From Heyndrickxia oleronia (lineage in GTDB: Bacteria > Bacillota > Bacilli > Bacillales > Bacillaceae_C), in contig NZ_CP065424.1 in assembly GCF_017809215.1 (NCBI RefSeq), forward strand, positions 4,552,001-4,616,000: a DNA stretch of 64,000 bases. Direction: 5' to 3'. A program made the translations under genes and the position numbers. Positions 42,531 through 51,228 of this stretch are shown piece by piece (position 1 is the stretch's first letter; each line of letters begins with the position of its first letter). The notes under the pieces were generated by a model, which worked only from the letters and a program-made list of their open reading frames with translations, did no database searches and was not told where the DNA came from.

Positions 42531-43472
42531 TTATTCTCCTTTCAAACTCTTAACCTCTATATGCGGAAGTAGTTCTACCATTTCTTCTCGTTTATCCTCA
42601 AGCCATGTAGGCAACATAAGTTTATTCCCTAGTTCGGACAGTGGTTCATCAACAGTAAATCCAGGTAGATCCGTTGCGATTTCAAAAAGAATCCCTCCGC
42701 CTTCATGAAAATATAATGCTTTAAAATAGTTACGGTCTAAAATCTCAGTTGGAAAATATCCTTCTTGTTCAAGCAATTCTCTCCACTTCTGATGTTGTTC
42801 CTCATCCTTAGCTCTCCAGGCGATATGGTGGACAGTTCCCGCACCCATCAGCCCTCTTACAGATGCTGATAACTTAGTGTCAATGATATTTCCAAACTTT
42901 CCGTCAGCCTTAAACCTCAGAAATTCACCTTCTTGACCAAGGCAGGTAAATCCTAATACATTTTCTAGAACTTCTGCGGTCTTATGAGGGAATTTTGATA
43001 ATAGAGTCGCTCCCGCAAATCCTTTAATTGCATATTCAGCAGGGATGTCTGATAATTTCCATCTGTTTCTTTCTCCCTCTGCTCGCTCCACTAACTCTAT
43101 TTGTAGTCCATCAGGATCATTTAATTCCAAATAGGTTTCACCAAATCGAGAAGAAGATTGATAAGATACTTGATATTTTTGCAAGCGACTTTCCCAGAAG
43201 GAGATAGAACCTTTTGGGATCATATATGCTGTAACACCGACCTGTCCTGTTCCTATACGTCCTTTCAATTGTTTGGCCCATGGAAAGAAGGTAATAACTG
43301 TACCAGGATCTCCTGTTACATTTCCAAAGTAAAGATGATAAACTTCTGGACGATCAAAATTGACTGTTTTTTTTATCAGCCTTAATCCTAGTACACCCGT
43401 ATAAAAATCAATAGTTCTTTGAGCATCATTCACCATTGCTGAGATATGATGGATCCCATCCGTTTTTAACAT
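42531..43472 (-). CDS. Ring-cleaving dioxygenase, MhqO/MhqE-like (VOC superfamily)
   Basis: 313 residues made of two VOC units. The first starts GIHHISAMVNDAQRTIDFYT followed by GVLGLRLIKKTVNFD, and the second has GTVHHIAWRAKDEEQHQKWR and ends with GGILFEIATDLPGF. The His pair in GIHH and VHHIAW and the Glu in LFEIAT provide the Fe(II) site of extradiol dioxygenases. GGGAGG precedes the ATG. It is part of an mhq-type operon. A C-terminal fragment of a close paralogue remains at 44120-44278. Confidence 0.88.
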   Translation of the reverse strand: MLKTDGIHHISAMVNDAQRTIDFYTGVLGLRLIKKTVNFDRPEVYHLYFGNVTGDPGTVITFFPWAKQLKGRIGTGQVGVTAYMIPKGSISFWESRLQKYQVSYQSSSRFGETYLELNDPDGLQIELVERAEGERNRWKLSDIPAEYAIKGFAGATLLSKFPHKTAEVLENVLGFTCLGQEGEFLRFKADGKFGNIIDTKLSASVRGLMGAGTVHHIAWRAKDEEQHQKWRELLEQEGYFPTEILDRNYFKALYFHEGGGILFEIATDLPGFTVDEPLSELGNKLMLPTWLEDKREEMVELLPHIEVKSLKGE

Positions 43473-43486
43473 CTGTACACCTCCCT

Positions 43487-44095
43487 TTACTTTGGTCTTT
43501 CAATAGAAAAAACCTTTCCGATTTTAGAATAGTTTGTACCAGCCAATCTACTCACCGCTGCTAAACCTGCTTGATTGATTCTTCCATCTTCATAAATTTC
43601 CTCATCTATATGAAAATGAACTATTTTCCCAATAATAAGGTCACAGCCTATTGAGCCGTTCTCTCCTATCTCTAAGGAGTGTTCCAAAGTACACTCCATC
43701 CGAACCTTAGATTCATTCACCCCTGGCACCTTTAGCTTTTCACTATTAACTAGTGTTAACTCAGCTAATTTAATTTCACTTTGATTTGGTGGAAGACTAG
43801 CAGCCGTGAGATTTACCTTTTCAACATTTTGTTCATCCACAATATGAACAACAAACTCTTTGGAATGGATAATATTACGGGCTGTATCCTTTTGGTTTCC
43901 TCCAGAACGCTGTATAGAAAGAGAAATCATCGGTGGGTTCGATGAGACAATATTGAAATAGCTAAAAGGTGCACCATTTAAGGTCCCATTGTCTGAAAGC
44001 GACGTTACAAACGCGATTGGTCTTGGAATGATGCTTCCAATTAAAAGTTTGTAATTTTCTCTTTCAGTATTTAAGGATGGGTCAATTGACAACAT
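43487..44095 (-). CDS. Flavin reductase family protein
   Basis: 202 residues with the FMN-binding split barrel: IIPRPIAFVTSLSDNGTLNG and APFSYFNIVSSNPPMISLSI at the N-terminal half, KDTARNI and EFVVHIV in the middle. Such proteins bind FMN and often supply reduced flavin or reduce quinones. It lies inside the mhq-type operon between the dioxygenase and the broken paralogue. AAAGGA precedes the ATG. Confidence 0.87.
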   Translation of the reverse strand: MLSIDPSLNTERENYKLLIGSIIPRPIAFVTSLSDNGTLNGAPFSYFNIVSSNPPMISLSIQRSGGNQKDTARNIIHSKEFVVHIVDEQNVEKVNLTAASLPPNQSEIKLAELTLVNSEKLKVPGVNESKVRMECTLEHSLEIGENGSIGCDLIIGKIVHFHIDEEIYEDGRINQAGLAAVSRLAGTNYSKIGKVFSIERPK

Positions 44096-44119
44096 TAGAA
44101 AATCATTCCTTTCGTAGAA

Positions 44120-44278
44120 CTAATCTATTTTTCTTACTTGTAACGTAATCAATACATCATTTAGACGACTTCGGTACATTTCATATTGAGGTGGCAACAT
44201 TAATTTCTCACCCATTGTTCCGTATGATTCATCATGAGTGAAACCTGGAGGAACTGTAGCAATTTCGAATAATATTTC
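44120..44278 (-). pseudogene. C-terminal fragment of a second ring-cleaving dioxygenase
   Basis: About 50 residues beginning ILFEIATVPPGFTHDES and GEKLMLPPQYEMYRSRL align with residues near 258-308 of the intact dioxygenase at 42531-43472. The first roughly 260 residues are missing. The fragment starts within a few bases of the nitroreductase stop codon, so a deletion probably removed everything between the two 3' ends. Confidence 0.75.
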
Positions 44279-44279
44279 T

Positions 44280-44900
44280 TTAAAAATAAGATACAAATTC
44301 ACTAACAGGTTTTCGATAGCCCCTTGGTTTTCTGCTTTCTACTTTCTCTTTTCCTATTGTGATCATCATGACTACTTCGTGTTCATCATCAATATTTAAC
44401 AATTCTTTTACTGCTTTTGGATCAAATCCAATCATCGGGCAAGTATCCCAACCTTTTTCCTTAGCAGCTAACATAAAGAGCATAGCTGACAAAGATGCAT
44501 TTCTTATCGCATCCTCTTTTTGAAATTCTTGTCCCCTTAATTCATAAAAGGATATGGTGTCTGAAACCAAATGATCATATTCTTGCTTATTGATAATCCC
44601 TTACATTTTCAAACCTTCATAGATTTTCGGAGCTTCATAAAACGAATTCCTATCACCTAATACTAAAATAACCGCAGATGAACTTTTAACTTTATATTGT
44701 CCATTAGCTGCTTTTCTCATTTTTTCTTTTATCTCAGAATCAATGACAACAAAATACTTAGTATGTTGTAGATTAAACGCAGATGGTGCCAGTTTTACAA
44801 GTTCAAAAATTTCATTAAGTTCCTCTTTAGTGATAGGAATATTATCAAGAAAGTTACCTGCAGATCTTCTTTTATTCACCAAATCGATAAATTGAGTCAT
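44280..44900 (-). pseudogene. Nitroreductase (MhqN-like) with in-frame stop
   Basis: MTQFIDLVNKRRSAGNFLDN to IYEGLKM is followed by TAA at about 44601-44603, then the same frame continues GIINKQEYDHLVS to PRGYRKPVSEFVSYF. There is no frameshift. FMN-binding residues of the nitroreductase fold (RRSAGNF, LAPSAFNLQ, AKEKGWDTCPMIGFD) are kept on both sides of the stop, about 205 residues in all. A single TTA to TAA change (Leu to stop) would explain it. It heads the operon, just after a candidate MhqR operator. Confidence 0.8.
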
Positions 44901-44935
44901 TTAATCAACCCTCTTTTTTATTTCGGAATATAAAA

Positions 44936-44951
44936 ATCTTGAATTCAAGAT
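44936..44951. promoter_or_regulatory. MhqR-type operator
   Basis: ATCTTGAATTCAAGAT is a perfect 16-bp palindrome 36 bases before the nitroreductase start. The B. subtilis MhqR box, as I recall it, is ATCTCGAATTCGAGAT, differing at two symmetrical positions. The downstream genes are of the MhqR regulon type. No mhqR gene is in the window. Confidence 0.65.
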
Positions 44952-45203
44952 ATAATACAAAAAATATATTAGTAGATTCATTGTAAAATTAAGTTACTAA
45001 AAGTTATTAGCTATTTCTTAGTAAGTATTATATAAAACTCATCGCTAAAAGTAAAGATTTATTTTTTATGTTATTTTTTCCTAATTACTCAATAAAAAAA
45101 GCTGACCGAAACGATTACCTTTTTCAAGCATTCTGTTACGATAACCGTTCATTTCACTTGATGTTCAAACTGCTCCTTTAACATCCATTTAAATTTTAAT
45201 AGA

Positions 45204-45240
45204 AAAGAATGACCCCGTTTCAATACATAGGTCATTCTTT
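45204..45240 (-). terminator. Terminator of aspartase gene
   Basis: AAAGAATGACC pairs exactly with GGTCATTCTTT around 15 bases, downstream of the minus-strand stop at 45306. Little T-run follows on the minus strand beyond the arm itself. Confidence 0.6.
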
Positions 45241-45305
45241 TAGCAATTACTATCGATATTTTAAATCTCAGATCCTATAACTCATCATTTATTAGCATCC
45301 ACTAT

Positions 45306-46736
45306 CTACTCTCTATCTAGCAATGCTGCACCGGCAATTCCAGGATGTGTCATTTCATACGGATCTAGAATTAAGTCAAGCTCTTCCTCGGTTAAAACAT
45401 CATATTTCAGACAAAGTTCTCTGATTGGAGCCCCACTTAAAATTGCCTCTCTGGCAATTCGAGCAGCCACCTCGTAACCAATATGAGGGTTAACCGCTGT
45501 AATCACACCCACACTCTTTTCTACATATTCTTTTAACCGATCTTCATTTGCTTTAATATCTTTTAAGCAATTATCTGTGAAGACGCGGAAGGCATTATTC
45601 ATAATACTTATTGATTGAAGCAGATTAAATACAAGTACTGGCTCCATGACATTTAATTCAAGCTGACCTGCTTCTGATGCAAGACAAATTGTATGGTCAT
45701 TACCAATTACTTGGAATGCTACTTGATTGATTAACTCCGCCATAACTGGGTTTACTTTACCAGGCATAATTGATGAACCTGGCTGACGTGCTGGTAGCGT
45801 AATTTCTCCTAATCCAGCTCTAGGGCCAGATGCCATTAAACGTAAATCATTTGCGATTTTTGACATATTCATCATACATACTTTTAATGCTGCAGATACT
45901 TCTGTGTAAGCATCCGTATTCTGTGTTGCATCAACAAGATGCTCTGCACCCACTAGTGGTAAACCACTAATATCTGAGAGATGTTTGACTACTAATTCGA
46001 TATAACGTGGATCTGCATTTAATCCGGTTCCGACTGCTGTCGCTCCCATATTTAATTCATATAAATGTTGGCGGGATTGTTTAATCCGCTTAATATCACG
46101 ATCAATGACGCGTCCATATGCCTCAAACTCCTGACCAAGACGAATCGGTACAGCATCTTGAAGATGGGTACGCCCCATTTTGATTACATGATTAAATTCT
46201 TTTGCTTTTTGTTGGAATACGCTATGCATATCTTCCATTGTTTTCAGTAATTTTTCGAGTAGATTTAATACGGCTATATGAATAGCTGTCGGAAATGCAT
46301 CATTGGTTGATTGAGACATATTCACATGAGTATTCGGACTGCAATGGAAGTAATCCCCTTTTTCTTTCCCAAGAATTTCGATGGCACGATTGGCAATGAC
46401 TTCATTAACATTCATGTTTATCGATGTCCCTGCTCCACCTTGAATAGGATCTACGATAATTTGATCATGCCATTTCCCTTCCATCAATTCTTCCGCCGCT
46501 TGTACAATCGCATCTCCAATTCCTGAATATAAACGTTTCACGTCCATATTTGCTTGTGCCGCTGCCTTTTTCACGATTGCCATAGCTTTAATTAATTCTT
46601 CATGTATTCTATACCCAGTGATTGGGAAATTTTCAACTGCACGTAAAGTTTGAACCCCATAGTAAGCATCAACAGGTACTTCCTTTGATCCTAAAAAATC
46701 CTTCTCAATTCGAATATGCTCTTTTATCGTTGACAT
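45306..46736 (-). CDS. Aspartate ammonia-lyase
   Basis: 476 residues, the usual family length. The fumarase/aspartase signature GSSIMPGKVNPVMAE and the upstream DPIQGGAGTSINMNVNEVIA and GRTHLQDAVPIRLGQEF are intact. It interconverts aspartate and fumarate plus ammonia. GGAGAG precedes the ATG. It is a single-gene unit here, without the asparaginase gene that accompanies ansB in B. subtilis. The aspartase/fumarase choice rests on overall similarity to Bacillus AnsB-type sequences. Confidence 0.9.
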   Translation of the reverse strand: MSTIKEHIRIEKDFLGSKEVPVDAYYGVQTLRAVENFPITGYRIHEELIKAMAIVKKAAAQANMDVKRLYSGIGDAIVQAAEELMEGKWHDQIIVDPIQGGAGTSINMNVNEVIANRAIEILGKEKGDYFHCSPNTHVNMSQSTNDAFPTAIHIAVLNLLEKLLKTMEDMHSVFQQKAKEFNHVIKMGRTHLQDAVPIRLGQEFEAYGRVIDRDIKRIKQSRQHLYELNMGATAVGTGLNADPRYIELVVKHLSDISGLPLVGAEHLVDATQNTDAYTEVSAALKVCMMNMSKIANDLRLMASGPRAGLGEITLPARQPGSSIMPGKVNPVMAELINQVAFQVIGNDHTICLASEAGQLELNVMEPVLVFNLLQSISIMNNAFRVFTDNCLKDIKANEDRLKEYVEKSVGVITAVNPHIGYEVAARIAREAILSGAPIRELCLKYDVLTEEELDLILDPYEMTHPGIAGAALLDRE

Positions 46737-47052
46737 ATTAATCTCTCTCCTCTATTAAATAGAAAAAACTAAAAAAATAGTATACTCATTAATCATCCTA
46801 TTAAAAGGAATCGTTCAATCACTTTCTAGCGGGATACAGGACTCCTGACCTGCTTCCAATTTATCAGTTTGTCCAAAACATCTACAGCAATTTAAAACAA
46901 TGATTCCGTTTTCATATCCCAAGACTATATTACACCTGTTTCATATATGCTTCAAGGCTTTGAGACCCATTGTTTTAACATGTGGATAACCTCTCAAAAA
47001 ATCTCCGTTTTTTCCATTTCAAACATCAGTTAAACTACAGTAGAATCTCTAT
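46737..47052. other. 316-bp gap, nothing recognised
   Basis: Upstream of aspartase and downstream of the DUF2262 gene. AT-rich with no strong hairpin, operator or frame. Confidence 0.45.
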
Positions 47053-47865
47053 TTACCCAGCAATTTCAGCAGAACTAAATTCCCCATTAATATTTCCAGT
47101 TACTATAATTGAATGCCCCCAAAACATATCTCCATCATCAAAAAATAGGTCAAAATCACCATCTGGATAAACACTAATACTACTTAATTTCATAAGCCCA
47201 ACAAATATTTCCTTTGTAATCTTATTCATTTCTGCCTCTTCATTATCCTCGAGCCATTCATTTGCCAATTCAACCAGTTCTTCAGCAGCATAACCTCTAA
47301 TTTTCCTATTCCATTTATCCTGCTCCTTAAAAAGCTCATAGGCAGTTTTCAATGCAGAATGCATAACCGTCCTATCTTCATTCCAATCAAAATATAAATA
47401 TCCCTCTTCACCAGCCCAGGAAATATCCTTTTCAAAAACCTTTATACCCTTATTAAGCTCAAAAATACCTAATACATCATCATTATAAAAAACGGGCTTT
47501 AGCGATTCCTGTAAGATGATTTCTAATTCATCATCGCGATAATCCTTTTCGATTACGCTAACAAGCATCATCGACTTTTCAGCCTTACGTACCTGAAGTC
47601 TTGCGATTGAATTCATACCCAATAGGTCTCTTGTTTTTTCCCATTCCTCATCATCTACCAACCATTCAAGTCGCAGCTCTTCTTTTATAGAAGGTTCATT
47701 GCTCCCCAAGGCTTTCCAGGCAATTAACGGGATTGAGGCATTCCACATTTGATTTCCTCCGGCTCTTCCCGCACTAATTCCCGAAGCTCCTGTAACAGCT
47801 ATTACTTCCATCACCTGTTCCTTAAATCGACTTTCAAATTGACTTTTTTCTCTAGTTTTACTCAT
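47053..47865 (-). CDS. DUF2262-like protein of unknown function
   Basis: About 270 residues; the ATG at 47865 is better spaced from AAAGGA than the one at 47877. The C-terminal third (LMKLSSISVYPDGDFDLFFD, DGDMFWGHSIIVTGNINGEF) matches what I recall of the DUF2262 domain. The N-terminal two thirds contain AGGNQMWNASIPLIAWKALG and acidic stretches, and no membrane segment. Related domains occur in polymorphic-toxin immunity neighbourhoods, but no toxin gene is next to it. Function unassigned. Confidence 0.6.
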   Translation of the reverse strand: MSKTREKSQFESRFKEQVMEVIAVTGASGISAGRAGGNQMWNASIPLIAWKALGSNEPSIKEELRLEWLVDDEEWEKTRDLLGMNSIARLQVRKAEKSMMLVSVIEKDYRDDELEIILQESLKPVFYNDDVLGIFELNKGIKVFEKDISWAGEEGYLYFDWNEDRTVMHSALKTAYELFKEQDKWNRKIRGYAAEELVELANEWLEDNEEAEMNKITKEIFVGLMKLSSISVYPDGDFDLFFDDGDMFWGHSIIVTGNINGEFSSAEIAG

Positions 47866-48204
47866 ACTAGTCACCATTCCTTTATTAATCAGAAATTGCT
47901 CTTATTACATTCCAACTTGTGAATCATTAAATCTATTATACTTGTAATTTTTGTAAAGGCATCAATCCTCTTAACATATTCATACTTTTTTGTTATTAGA
48001 AAGGTAATTTTTCCGCTTCTCTTTACATGTTTTTTGAAGTGAGAAAATTTCTGTCAAAATTGAAAAACAAATTAGTATATTCAAGGAACAAGGTAGAGTA
48101 TAATACCATTAGTTATCAAGGTTAAACTAACTTACATAACTTCATTGTTACATAAGAATAATTACTGGGATAATTTTTTCCCTTACTATTTAGGAGGTAA
48201 TAAA
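47866..48204. other. 339-bp divergent gap, nothing recognised
   Basis: Lies between the divergent DUF2262 and aminopeptidase genes and must contain both promoters. A frame extending 20 codons upstream of the aminopeptidase ATG is not conserved. No clear operator. Confidence 0.45.
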
Positions 48205-49449
48205 ATGGTGCTGCCAAATTTCGAAGAAAACTTACAAAAATATGCAAAGCTTTTAGTTGCAAAAGGGATCAATGTTCAGCCAGGTGACTGGGTGAAAATG
48301 ACGATCACAGTTGATCAAGCTCCTTTAGCACGTCTTATCACGAAAGAGGCTTATGATTTAGGGGCTGAAAAGGTCATTATTAAATGGTCTGATGATGAAA
48401 TCAGCAAGCTGAATTACATACATCAACCTGTAGAAGTATTAACCAACATTCCTGAATATGAAATCCAAGAATCAGAAGACCATGTGTTAAATCATCGCGT
48501 TAGCCGACTTTCGATTGTATCCAGTGATCCAGGATTACTTAATGAAGTGGATCCTTCTAAAGTTGCAGCTTATCAAAATGTAGCCGGTAAAGCATTCAAG
48601 GCACAGCGAATAGCAACGCAGAATGATGATTTGAAATGGACGGTAGCTGCTGCTGCTGGAGCTGGCTGGGCAAAGCAAGTGTTTCCTGATTTATCAACAT
48701 CTGAAGAACAAGTGGATGCCTTATGGGATCAAATTTTCAAAACATGCCGTGTTTATGAAGAAGATCCAATCGCCGCATGGGATGAGCATAAAAAGATTTT
48801 AAATGAGAAAGCAGCTATATTAAATGAAATTCAATTTGATGCCCTTCACTACACAGCACCAGGGACTGATTTAACATTAGGCTTACCGAAGAACCATATT
48901 TGGGCATGTGCTGAAAGCTATAACCCAAAAGGGGAAGAATTTATTGCTAACATGCCTACAGAGGAGGTTTTCACTGCTCCTGATACACATCGTATGGAAG
49001 GTGTTGTTCGCAGCACAAAGCCACTTAGTTATGCAGGTACGCTCATTGAGGGCATTGAAGTTCATTTTAAAGATGGAAAAATCGTGGATATTTCCGCTGA
49101 AAAAGGAAATGAAGCAATCAAAAAGCTAGTATTCGACAATGACGGTGGAACAGGCTTAGGTGAAGTTGCCTTAGTACCAGACCCATCACCAATTTCTCAA
49201 TCCAATATTACTTTCTTTAATACACTATTTGATGAAAATGCATCCAATCATTTGGCCATTGGGGCAGCATATCCAACGACCATTCAAGGTGGAACAAAAA
49301 TGAACGAAGAAGAATTATTGAAGAATGGGATGAACACTTCAAACGTTCATGTTGACTTCATGATCGGCTCTAACCAAATGGATATCGATGGAATCAAACA
49401 AGACGGCACGATTGTACCTATCTTCCGAAATGGAGACTGGGCAATCTAG
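48205..49449 (+). CDS. M29-family aminopeptidase (AmpS-like)
   Basis: 414 residues from an ATG with AGGAGGT 6 bases upstream. The N-terminal MVLPNFEENLQKYAKLLVAK, the metal-site region NMPTEEVFTAPDTHRMEGVV, and the C-terminal HLAIGAAYPTTIQGG plus NVHVDFMIGSNQMDIDGI are M29 signatures, with Glu, His, Asp and Tyr metal ligands. It removes N-terminal residues from peptides and is cytosolic. Monocistronic, with a terminator at 49533-49574. Confidence 0.92.
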   Translation: MVLPNFEENLQKYAKLLVAKGINVQPGDWVKMTITVDQAPLARLITKEAYDLGAEKVIIKWSDDEISKLNYIHQPVEVLTNIPEYEIQESEDHVLNHRVSRLSIVSSDPGLLNEVDPSKVAAYQNVAGKAFKAQRIATQNDDLKWTVAAAAGAGWAKQVFPDLSTSEEQVDALWDQIFKTCRVYEEDPIAAWDEHKKILNEKAAILNEIQFDALHYTAPGTDLTLGLPKNHIWACAESYNPKGEEFIANMPTEEVFTAPDTHRMEGVVRSTKPLSYAGTLIEGIEVHFKDGKIVDISAEKGNEAIKKLVFDNDGGTGLGEVALVPDPSPISQSNITFFNTLFDENASNHLAIGAAYPTTIQGGTKMNEEELLKNGMNTSNVHVDFMIGSNQMDIDGIKQDGTIVPIFRNGDWAI

Positions 49450-49472
49450 TCTAAATAATTTTTCATAACTTA

Positions 49473-49529
49473 AGGCTGTTTTCGTATAGATTGTTGCTTT
49501 TATAAAAGCAACAATCTATACGAAACAGT
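49473..49529. repeat. Palindromic MITE-end derivative
   Basis: AGGCTGTTTTCGTATAG, then ATTGTTGCTTTTA, folds back on TAAAAGCAACAAT and CTATACGAAACAG: a 26-27-bp arm pair with one bulged base and no spacer. Each arm is the same terminal block as the left end of the MITE-like elements, so it looks like a two-ended minimal derivative. It lies between the aminopeptidase stop and its terminator. Confidence 0.75.
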
Positions 49530-49532
49530 AAA

Positions 49533-49574
49533 AATAAAAGGGCTCAGAATGGGTATATTCTGAACCCTTTTATT
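49533..49574 (+). terminator. Terminator of the M29 aminopeptidase gene
   Basis: AATAAAAGGGCTCAGAAT pairs with ATTCTGAACCCTTTTATT with one mismatch around a 6-base loop. Confidence 0.8.
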
Positions 49575-49677
49575 GAATCAAATTAGTCTCACAACCGTTT
49601 TAAATTAAGGTCAACTTTTCTTTTTACCAATATGATATAAAAATTTATTGGTAGACAAACCTACAAGATACTGGCGT

Positions 49678-51228
49678 CTATTCCATCTTCCCTACCACTT
49701 TCACTCTTAGTCTTGTTGCATTTTCCGGATGATACGCAAGCGGGGTTTCTTCTACCTCAACTAACTCAATCGTTTCAGCAACCGCACCAGCTAATACAGC
49801 TTGTTTCACTGCCTTTTCCTGAGCATCTTTCAAGGAATCCTCACGTGATTCTTTAGAATAGATATAGATCTGCTCATATTGCCCACTAATTTGAGCAATT
49901 GATGCACCAATTGCATTGGCTACTGTACCATTTTCCGCTTTAATCATATTCGATACCCCACGAATCGTATCAGGAACAATAATACTTCCTCCTCCTACGA
50001 TAACAAGCTGAACATCTTCTGAGGAGGTTTTCATTTTATCGATGGCCTGCTCAATTAATGAGGAAATTTCTATTAGCACATCTTTAGCGAAAGCTTCATC
50101 AATGTGCTCGACTAAGTTTTTATCACCTACATCAGCTAAGCCTAGACGAACCGCAATGTCGGTTGTAGTCAGGGTACTTCCACCAAATACAAGTGCTTCC
50201 TGACTAATTTTGTATCCTACACTATCGGGACCAATGGTAATCTTGCCGTTGTTTACACGAACAATACTTCCTCCACCCAGACCTACAGAAATAATATCAG
50301 GCATTCTAAAATTGGTGCGGATATCTCCAACCTCAACTGCTACAGAAGACTCTCTCGGAAATCCGTCCTGTAAAACTCCAATATCAGAGGTCGTACCTCC
50401 TACATCAAGAACCATTGTATTTTTGATTTGCGCTAAATAGGAAGCACCCCGGATGCTGTTTGTTGGTCCACATGCAATTGTTAAAATAGGAAATTGTTTC
50501 GCATATTCGATTGACATCAAGGTTCCATCGTTTTGACATAAATAGACTTCCGCGTTAGCAATCCCTTCCTCTTCCAATGCATGAATAAATCCTTGTGTTG
50601 TTGTTTCAATTACTTTACATAAGGCTGCATTGAGAATGGTTGCATTTTCACGTTCAATTAACCCTACAGAACCAATCAATGAAGAGCAAGATACCGGGAA
50701 TTCTTCTCCATATACTTCTTGGATGAGATCACGTACCTTTAGTTCTTGATCATTTTTGATCGAAGAGAATACACCAACTACAGCGATCGATTCTACTTTT
50801 CCCTGCCATTCCTCTAGTAGACTCTTAATTTCATTATCATCAAGCGCTCCCAATAATTGACCATCGTATTCATAACCACCATGTACTAATGCATAATTTC
50901 CAGAAAGTTCTTCAACCATATCTTTCGGCCAGGCGGTAAAAGGAAGAACAGAGGCAGTTGCTGGATAGCCAAGCCGAATGACACCAACTCGGGCTAATTT
51001 CTTCCGTTCTACTATTGCGTTTGTACACTGGGTTGTCCCTAGCATCGCATGAGTGATCTTCGTTTTATCAATATTTGCTTCTTTTAAAACGTTTCTTAAA
51101 GCTGTTTCAATCCCCGTTTTAATATCTAAACTTGTAGGAGATTTTACACTATGAATTAGATGACGATGTTCATCTAAAATAATCGCATCTGTATTTGTTC
51201 CACCAACATCTATACCAATCTTATACAT
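49678..51228 (-). CDS. Hydantoinase/oxoprolinase family protein (HyuA-like)
   Basis: 516 residues. An N-terminal ATP-grasp-like actin fold of the HyuA_N type (KIGIDVGGTNTDAIILDEHR) is followed by the main HyuA domain with MVLDVGGTTSDIGVLQDG and SVGLGGGSIVRV. The short single-chain form differs from large 5-oxoprolinases. Its start overlaps the DUF917 stop by 8 bases. Operon order codB-DUF917-hyuA suggests ATP-dependent opening of a hydantoin or related imidazolone ring. Confidence 0.88.
   Translation of the reverse strand: MYKIGIDVGGTNTDAIILDEHRHLIHSVKSPTSLDIKTGIETALRNVLKEANIDKTKITHAMLGTTQCTNAIVERKKLARVGVIRLGYPATASVLPFTAWPKDMVEELSGNYALVHGGYEYDGQLLGALDDNEIKSLLEEWQGKVESIAVVGVFSSIKNDQELKVRDLIQEVYGEEFPVSCSSLIGSVGLIERENATILNAALCKVIETTTQGFIHALEEEGIANAEVYLCQNDGTLMSIEYAKQFPILTIACGPTNSIRGASYLAQIKNTMVLDVGGTTSDIGVLQDGFPRESSVAVEVGDIRTNFRMPDIISVGLGGGSIVRVNNGKITIGPDSVGYKISQEALVFGGSTLTTTDIAVRLGLADVGDKNLVEHIDEAFAKDVLIEISSLIEQAIDKMKTSSEDVQLVIVGGGSIIVPDTIRGVSNMIKAENGTVANAIGASIAQISGQYEQIYIYSKESREDSLKDAQEKAVKQAVLAGAVAETIELVEVEETPLAYHPENATRLRVKVVGKME

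Larger units (their letters stand above)
44901..45305. other. 405-bp gap: MhqR-type operator and aspartase terminator
   Basis: Contains the operator 44936-44951 and the terminator 45204-45240. The middle (about 44960-45200) is AT-rich and I see nothing else there. Confidence 0.55.

Noticed and set aside
48145..48204. TTG-started 20-codon extension of the M29 aminopeptidase
   Set aside because: The AGGAGGT site directly before the ATG at 48205 and the family N-terminus there make the extension unlikely.
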